From positions 62,001 through 126,000 of the forward strand of contig JBBMOL010000253.1 in the NCBI GenBank assembly GCA_037954665.1: 64,000 nucleotides of DNA, in the 5' to 3' direction. The translations under genes and the position numbers were made by a program. The first letter of the stretch is position 1; each line of letters starts with the position of its first letter. Shown piece after piece: positions 58,329 to 64,000 of this stretch. The notes below the pieces were generated by a model. The model worked only from the letters and a program-made list of their open reading frames with translations, searched no databases and was not told where the DNA came from. The DNA is from Laguncularia racemosa (Eukaryota > Streptophyta > Magnoliopsida > Myrtales > Combretaceae).

Positions 58329-61030
58329 TTCTCTCCCACCAATGAAGAACTCGACCCCGAGTTCTCTTCAGGATATAACGCCTCAGCGTCGGGAAGAAAG
58401 GGAAGATATCAGCGATGTTGAAGGTCTTTGAAATGCCCATAGTGTTCGGTAAACCAACCACATAAGCATTATCATTGATTTTCTGCACAATCTGGTACGG
58501 ACCATACTTCTTAGGTTGAAGCTTGTTGTACTTTCCAATAGAGAACCGCTCCTTGCGTAAGAATACCATAACTTGATCACCTACTGAAAACACTTGTCAC
58601 CTTCGATGCTTGTCAGCTGCAGCTTTGTACTTAGTATTACATTGCTCAATTTTTGCACGCACCTCAGCTGTAATGTTCTGCCAACTATCTGCTAGGTTCT
58701 TGGCTGCTATGTGAAACTCAGTACTCCTTGGAAGCTTGATTAAATCCACAGCATGGTTAGGAGTACGATATAGACAATAGAGAATGGAGACTTGCCTGTT
58801 GTCCTGTGAATGGCACTGTTATAAGCGAACTCCACTTGAGCCAATGCCACATCCCATTGCTTGGGCTTTTCACCACAAATACTTCTAATTACATTGCCCA
58901 AAGTTCGATTTGTAGCTTCTGTTTGACCATCCGTTTGATGGTGAGCCGTGCTACTATAGTTCAGTGAGGAATCAAACAGCTGCCATAAAGTTCTCCAAAA
59001 GTGACTCAGGAATTTGCTGTCTCTGTCTGAAGTAATGGATTTAGGCACCCCATGAAGACGTACCACTTCTTTGAAGAACAACTTGGCAATGACCTGAGCA
59101 TCAGCAACCTTTCGACACGGGATAAAATGGGCCATCTTGGAGAACCTGTCAACCACAACAAAAACAGAGTCAACACCCCATTAGGTACGGGGCAATCCAA
59201 GGACAAAGTCCATGGACAAATCCTCCCATATGTTATCAGGAACAGGGAGCGGAGTGTAGAGGCCAGTGTTTTGGGACTGACCTTTAGATGTCTGGCATGT
59301 ATAACACCGTTGCACAATCCTCCCAACATCACGCCTCAAGTGTGGCCAGTAGTATCTATCACTGACTGCAGCAATAGTCTTATCCCTTCCCAAATGACCT
59401 GCTAATCCACCCCCATGCAAATCACATATCAATTTCTCCCTCAAAGAAAACTCGGGAATGCACAGTTGATTTCCCTTCATTAAATACCCATCATAAATAT
59501 GGAAATCACCGCTAGGTTGTTTAGTTCGACACATCTCCCAAGTATCTTTAAAATCAGTGTCAATCCCATACAAGTCTTTCATACATTCAAATCCCACCAC
59601 TTCAGTATGAAGTGTCACCAACAAGCTGGCTCGCCTGCTCAAAGCATCTGCAACCTTATTGTATACTCCCGATTTATGTTTCAGCTTAAACGGGAATTTC
59701 TGCAAAAATTGTACCCATCTTGCATGCATATCTTTGCTAATCCTGGTCTGATTACTCAAGTGTTTAAGGGCATCACAATTAGAATATAGCATGAATTCTT
59801 TGCCCACTAGGTAATGCTCCCAGGTCCTCAAAGCACACACAACTGAATAGAATTCTTTGTCATATGTAGACCAATTGCGCCTAGACTCGCATAACTTCTC
59901 ACTAAAGAATGCAATAGGTCTCCTTCCTGAGATAGTACCACCCTATTCCAACCCCACTTGCATCACAGTCGACTTCAAACAACTTATTGAAGTCAGGTAA
60001 TGCAAGAACTGGTGCATTACACAACTTTTCTTTCAATAACCCAAAACTACTTTCAGCTTCATCATTCCACTGGAATTTCCCTTTCTTCAGGCACTCAGTC
60101 ATAAGTGTAGCAATGGTACTGAAATGCCGAATAAACCGTCTATAGAAACTTGCCAACCCTAGGAAACTCCTCAATTCACTCACTATTTTAGGGATAGGCC
60201 ATTCCCTAATAGCTCTGACCTTCTCATTATCCACAGTAATCCCCTCACCACTAATAATAAAACCTAAAAATAGCAACCTCCTAGAGAGGAATATACACTT
60301 CTTTAAATTCACAAATAGCTTGTTCTCCCTCAGAACCTTCAACACCTCCCTCACATGCTTGATGTGCTCCTCCTCAGTTTTGCTATAAATCAGGATATCG
60401 TCGAAATAAACTGCTACAAACTAATCAGAAAAGGGTTTAAGTACCCGATTCATTATACGCATGAAAGTGCTTGGGGCGTTGCTAAGGCCAAAAGGCATGA
60501 CCATCTATTCATACAGGCCCTCTTTGGTTTTAAAGGCTGTCTTCCACTCATCCCCTGGTCGAATCTAAATCTGATGGTAGCCACTCCTCAAATCGATCTT
60601 GGAAAAGATCATAGCCCCACTCAAACAATCTAACATGTCCTCCAACCTTGGTATTGGGAATTTGTAACCAATGGTAATTTTATTGATCGCCCTGCTGTCA
60701 ACACACATATGCCAACTCCCATCTTTCTTTGGGGTTAACAAGGCGGGCACTGCACAAGGACTCATGCTCTCCTTGATGAACCCCTTCTGGAGTAGTTCCT
60801 GCACCTTCCCCTGCAATATTTCTGTTTCTTTTGGACTCATTCTATAGTGTGGGAGATTAGGTAGACTAGCTCTTAAGATCAAATCAATGTGATGTTGGAT
60901 ATCCCTCATGGGAGGTAATCCATTAGGTAGCTCCTCAAATGTTATCTCCTTAAACTCCTTCAATAGTTCCTTAATCCTGTCAGGCAACTCCTGAGCACTA
61001 CTCTAGCCTTTCCTCCACTGTCATCACTTG
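58329..61030 (-). pseudogene. B1 pol pseudogene: RT, RNase H, integrase
   Basis: In element orientation: region before RT with ELPNGLPPMRDIQHHI (about 60,930); RT blocks KKDGSWHMCVDSRAINKIT, KIDLRSGYHQI (stop TAG after it), VMPFGLSNAPSTF and catalytic VYFDDILIYSK (about 60,395); FLGFIISGEGITVDNEKV; RNase H with EVDCDASGVGIG (about 59,960) and STYDKEFYSVVCALRTWEHY; integrase zinc finger H-x-H then CYTCQ (about 59,390-59,290). DDE core acids are visible: MDFVLG (about 59,200), TSDRDSKF (about 59,035) and GQTEATNR (about 58,925). The C-terminal region has FSVGDQVMVFLRKERFSIGK (58,590 on). Stops at about 60,567, 60,513, 60,420 and 59,180, and frameshifts near 59,940 and 58,760. There is no obvious chromodomain. 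Confidence 0.93.
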
Positions 61031-61530
61031 ACGAACAATTAGCGCATGGACTGTCTGCGCCTCCTTAATTGCTTCTTCCATCTCCCTCTCAGATTGGGTG
61101 ATAGTGAGAAAGGAACGCCCTTCCACTTTAGAAGCTTTAGGGCGATGTGTCACTTTGAGAGGTAGAAGAGTAAACTTTACCCCATCCTTCTCTAGCCGGT
61201 AAACATTCTCCCTTCCTTCATGCTTGGCATCAAATTCAAACTACCAAGGCCTCCCTAACAAAAGATGGCATGCATCCATGTCCACTATGTCACAATACAC
61301 CTCATCCCTATACTTCCCTATAGAGAAAGGTACCCTGCATCGACTCAGTGACTTCGATCTTTTCAGCTGCTTTTATCCACCCAATAGTATATGGGTTCGG
61401 AATGTTTTTCAGTCAGCAAATTCAATACCTTCACCGTTTCTCTACCAATGATATTCTCGCAACTCCCACTGTCTACAATCAACTCAAACACCCGACCATC
61501 AACAGTACATCTAGTGCGAAACAACTGATG
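61031..61530 (-). pseudogene. B1 protease region
   Basis: In element orientation: CTVDGRVFELIVDSGSCENI (about 61,510-61,450), with a normal DSG active-site motif, then a damaged block corresponding to PYT-W, FSIGKYRDEVYCDIVDMDA and HLLLGRPW with a TAG stop, and an EGRSFLTITQSEREMEEAI segment (about 61,120). A one-base shift relative to gag near 61,530 and further shifts near 61,405 and 61,340 break the frame. Confidence 0.88.
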
Positions 61531-62867
61531 TCTCTGGTCTTCTCATCACACTTTGATGCTAACATCAATTTTCTGATGACGTATACCTCCTCATCATCCC
61601 CATAGCCATCATCACCATAATACTCATCTCCTCCATCGTGTTCACAACACACCTCATCATCATCCCCTCTGTCAATAACATTAACTGGTCTCCTATTGGG
61701 GAACTCATTAGACCGATGGCCCGGTTGATTACACCTATAGCACTTTCCCATAACCGGTTTAGCATAGGGGTTGTTCTGTTTAGGTGCCTCCTTAGTCTCC
61801 ATTGGCTTCCTGCTCACCACTCTATCATCTCTCTTATCATTAACCCCACTTTGCACTTCCTGGATAGCCTTTCCCTTGCCTGTACCTGTTGTATTGAATC
61901 CATCATTTCTAAACCTTCTGTTACCCCCATCAAACCTGTTGGTCTTCTCTTGCAGCATCATCTCTGCCCGAAGAGCCATGTTTTTCGCTTCATTGACATT
62001 GTGCAAAACATGAACTCCTATCTTCTCCCTAATTTGCAACTTCAACCCATCCAGATATCTAGCCACCTGTTGCCCTTCGCTCTCCCTTAGATCGTTCCTC
62101 TCAGCCAATCTCATGAATTCCGCCGTATACTCATATACCGTTCTCTGACCCTGTCTACACTTCTGATATTGCTGAAATAATATTTGTTCGTAGTCAGGAG
62201 GTAAGAAATCCCTTTGAATCAATTGTTTCATCCTATACCACGTCTGCACCGGTTGCCTGCCCTCTCTATATCGCCTGTTCTGCAATCTCTCCCACCATGC
62301 CGAAGCCCCTCCTTTCAATCTACAAGCCACTAACTTCACCCTACGATTCTCCGGCACTTCCATATAATCAAAGAAACGGTCTACCTCCGCCAACCAATCT
62401 AATAAATCTTCAATGTTCAAATTACCAGTAAAAGAGGGTATATCTACCTTTAATTTGAAGTCGATGGTGTCTCCTTGATCATACCCATGGTGATTCCGGC
62501 GATATCCACCACCACCATATCCTCTCCGCTGTGGTTGTTGATTCCTGATCAGCCAATCATCCTCCTCATCAGAATCCACATCACATGCTTGGATTCTTTG
62601 ATTCGCAGCGACAGATCTGTTGATGGGAACGCCAAGAGCAGGATTTGCCCTAGGTCGTACTCCGCTAGCATCTCTATCTCTGTTCGTATTGGTTCCCATC
62701 GCGTCGAAACGCTCAACCAGATCATCAAAGCGCTGTTCGAAACGCCAGAGTTTCTGATCCATGGTGTCCAACACTGCCCTTTAAGCCTGCACTTCGGTTC
62801 GCAGAGCTTCCATATCCCGAGCAACGTCCGGAACATAACCGCCTCCTGAACTCCCGTCACCTGACAT
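61479..62867 (-). pseudogene. B1 gag with zinc knuckle
   Basis: The likely original start is the ATG at 62,867 (MSGDGSSGGG); an in-frame TAA near 62,785 leaves the open part from 62,774. Coiled N-terminal stretch (KLWRFEQRFDDLVERFDAM), then the Retrotrans_gag domain about 110-250 of the open part (FKLKVDIPSFTGNLNIEDLL, CRLKGGASAWWERLQNRRYR, QQVARYLDGLKLQIREKIGV). A basic linker follows, then a zinc knuckle CYRCNQPGHRSNEF in which the last Cys is Phe, so the metal site lacks one ligand. The C-terminus is Asp/Glu/Gly/Tyr-rich. The shift to protease frame at about 61,530 truncates the fusion. Gag forms the particle that packages element RNA. Confidence 0.93.
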
Positions 62868-62887
62868 CTCCATAGGAAATTTTCCTT

Positions 62888-62899
62888 GCTCTAATACCA
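62888..62899 (-). other. B1 primer binding site
   Basis: The - strand reads TGGTATTAGAGC two bases after the LTR end. Same variant as in B2 and C1. Confidence 0.9.
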
Positions 62900-62901
62900 A
62901 C

Positions 62902-63471
62902 TAATACAGCGCGGAAAGCGTAACGAAACGAATCCGAATATGGATTGGTTTCACAACAACAAAGAGTAACTCTTTGATGCCAACTCTGGATTGCACACAA
63001 CCGATGAGTGAAGAAAAATCTCTCTCAAAGTGTATTTCAAAGTATAATAAAACGTAACCCTAACATGTCTGACAAAAGGGTATATATACTCCCCCGTAAA
63101 ATATCTAAAAGGAGAAAATCTAAGCATACACGTGGAAATAAATAATGATATACATGTCTATAACCTATCGCATACATGGTCGTGTCTCTAGGCCGTGTAT
63201 GGTTCTGGGCATGTGACGAGCGCATACACGGTCGCATACACGGCCGTGCCTCTAGACCGTGTATGTTTCTGGGTATATAACGATCGTATTACACGACTGT
63301 GTCCCAAGCCATGCCCGAACCCGTGTAAGCTTCTGTGAGAATCCCGATAGAACACACGGTCGTGTCCCTGGTCGTGCCTGTACTCGTGTAAGCTTCTGTG
63401 GAGATCCGACGCGATACACGGCCGTGTATCCACCCGTGTGTCAACATGTGTCCTCCACGATGTCCGCATCA
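62902..63471 (-). repeat. B1 5' LTR
   Basis: 570 bases, direct repeat of 57,772-58,328. Its inner border reads TAATACAGCG where the partner has TGACGCAGCG; all three differences are C/T or G/A transitions, as expected from decay of methylated cytosines. CACGGCCGTG-type palindromes at 63,165-63,440. Confidence 0.94.
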
Positions 63472-63753
63472 AGATATCAATCTTAATAAACTTGAGATCC
63501 AAAACAGCATTCATATAGGATGAATACGATAGAGAACCATATCAAGCATGTTTTTACAAACGCTTCTGATAATTGTTTAGCTAATCACTAGACATTACTA
63601 GCTTATAAGTATACATTGACTTTCATACAAGTCCAAACGCACACATTATGTATCTTATTATCCAAAGGCAACTTTTTCGGACGGCTTAGGAGAGAACACA
63701 AACAACCATATGTGACTCCTCAACTGGACTTATTTATCTTACAATCAAATGAC
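63472..63753 (-). other. 3' flank of second subtilase, with duplicated gene end
   Basis: Sequence downstream of the partial subtilase gene. It contains at 63,683-63,726 a diverged copy of the last 40 or so coding bases (CTTAGGAGAGAAC-A-AAACAACCA). No other gene is seen. Confidence 0.7.
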
Positions 63754-64000
63754 TTAGGAGAGAACATAAACAACCACGGGACTCCTCACTTGACGGATTC
63801 CATCATCCCATACCAAAGAAGTTGAGACCAATGGCTCACTTATACTTCCATCAACCATCAAAACATAAGATAGTTGTTGTCCCAGAGATGTGAATGATAA
63901 AGTTTCAGGCATAACTCTTATGCTAAGCCCTTCCGGTGCAACAACACTAGATTTATATGTCGATGACAACGATCCAACGTTTGTCACAGTCCTCGTAAAA
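63754..64000 (-). CDS. Second cucumisin-like subtilase, C-terminal part (continues past window)
   Basis: The frame is open from the window edge to a TAA at 63,754-63,756. It begins in RTVTNVGSL and runs through YKSSVVAPEGLSIRV, TLSFTSLGQQLSYVLMVDGS and VRSPVVVYVLS. This is the fn3-like C-terminal domain of plant subtilases. Over the 76 shared residues about 61 match the complete gene at 23,004-34,043, so it is a close paralog, in opposite orientation. The catalytic part lies outside the window, so whether the gene is intact cannot be judged. Confidence 0.93.
   Translation of the reverse strand, partial: FTRTVTNVGSLSSTYKSSVVAPEGLSIRVMPETLSFTSLGQQLSYVLMVDGSISEPLVSTSLVWDDGIRQVRSPVVVYVLS

Larger units (their letters stand above)
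57772..63471 (-). mobile_element. B1: full-length Ty3/gypsy LTR retrotransposon, decayed
   Basis: LTRs 57,772-58,328 and 62,902-63,471. Perfect target duplication AGATA (57,767-57,771 and 63,472-63,476). On the - strand the order is 5' LTR, PBS, gag with zinc knuckle, protease, RT, RNase H, integrase, purine tract, 3' LTR. This is the gypsy domain order and the only such complete set in the window. Stops and frameshifts in every domain mean it is now inactive. It lies about 280 bases beyond the stop codon of the second subtilase gene. Confidence 0.96.

Noticed and set aside
61638..62849. Long + strand frames opposite B1 gag
   Set aside because: Antisense shadows of the gag frame, whose - strand product has clear gag motifs.

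Overview
This is nuclear DNA of a flowering plant, most likely a dicot. It is AT-rich and holds a multi-exon plant subtilase gene with GT-AG introns. It also carries many Ty3/gypsy LTR retrotransposons whose primer binding sites match plant initiator tRNA-Met. No bacterial, organellar, RNA-gene or CRISPR signal was seen.

Host genes. One complete cucumisin-like subtilisin-type serine protease lies on the + strand (23,004-34,043). My reconstruction has 10 exons that join in phase to 737 codons with signal peptide, I9 propeptide, full catalytic set and C-terminal domain. The last exon of a second, closely similar subtilase lies on the - strand at the right edge (63,754 to beyond 64,000). The two genes are therefore tail to tail, about 29.7 kb apart.

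Mobile DNA. Almost everything else is transposon. I could delimit six two-LTR elements, five with perfect 5-bp target duplications or one mismatch away, plus a solo LTR. Family A: A1 (6,581-11,629, -), A2 (37,806-41,893, +), A3 (43,301-47,880, +), solo LTR (50,489-51,703, -), a truncated LTR (34,911-35,717, -) and a rearranged 5' copy (2,103-5,003). Family B: B2 (17,606-22,354, -) and B1 (57,772-63,471, -). Family C: C1 (53,808-57,022, +). B2 is itself interrupted by two hAT-like DNA elements (18,211-18,770 and 19,817-21,076).

How they relate. Only B1 still carries gag, protease, RT, RNase H and integrase, and all are broken by stops and frameshifts. A1, A2, A3, B2 and C1 lack the RT-RNase H-integrase core but keep the protease region and the C-terminal tail. 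A1-A3 share the same deletion junction although their insertion sites differ, so the deleted form itself appears to have been copied in trans. Family A LTRs also contain an internal second copy of their own 3' end plus primer binding site, and members differ in which copy now ends the LTR. This is the least expected signal in the window.

Layout. 1-5,003: nested and rearranged LTR fragments. 5,004-6,580: CA-rich DNA. 6,581-11,629: A1. 11,635-17,605: AT-rich DNA with a 126-bp tandem repeat. 17,606-22,354: B2 with nested hATs. 22,360-34,161: subtilase gene. 34,162-57,766: family A and C elements in older repeat DNA. 57,772-63,471: B1. 63,477-64,000: 3' end of the second subtilase.
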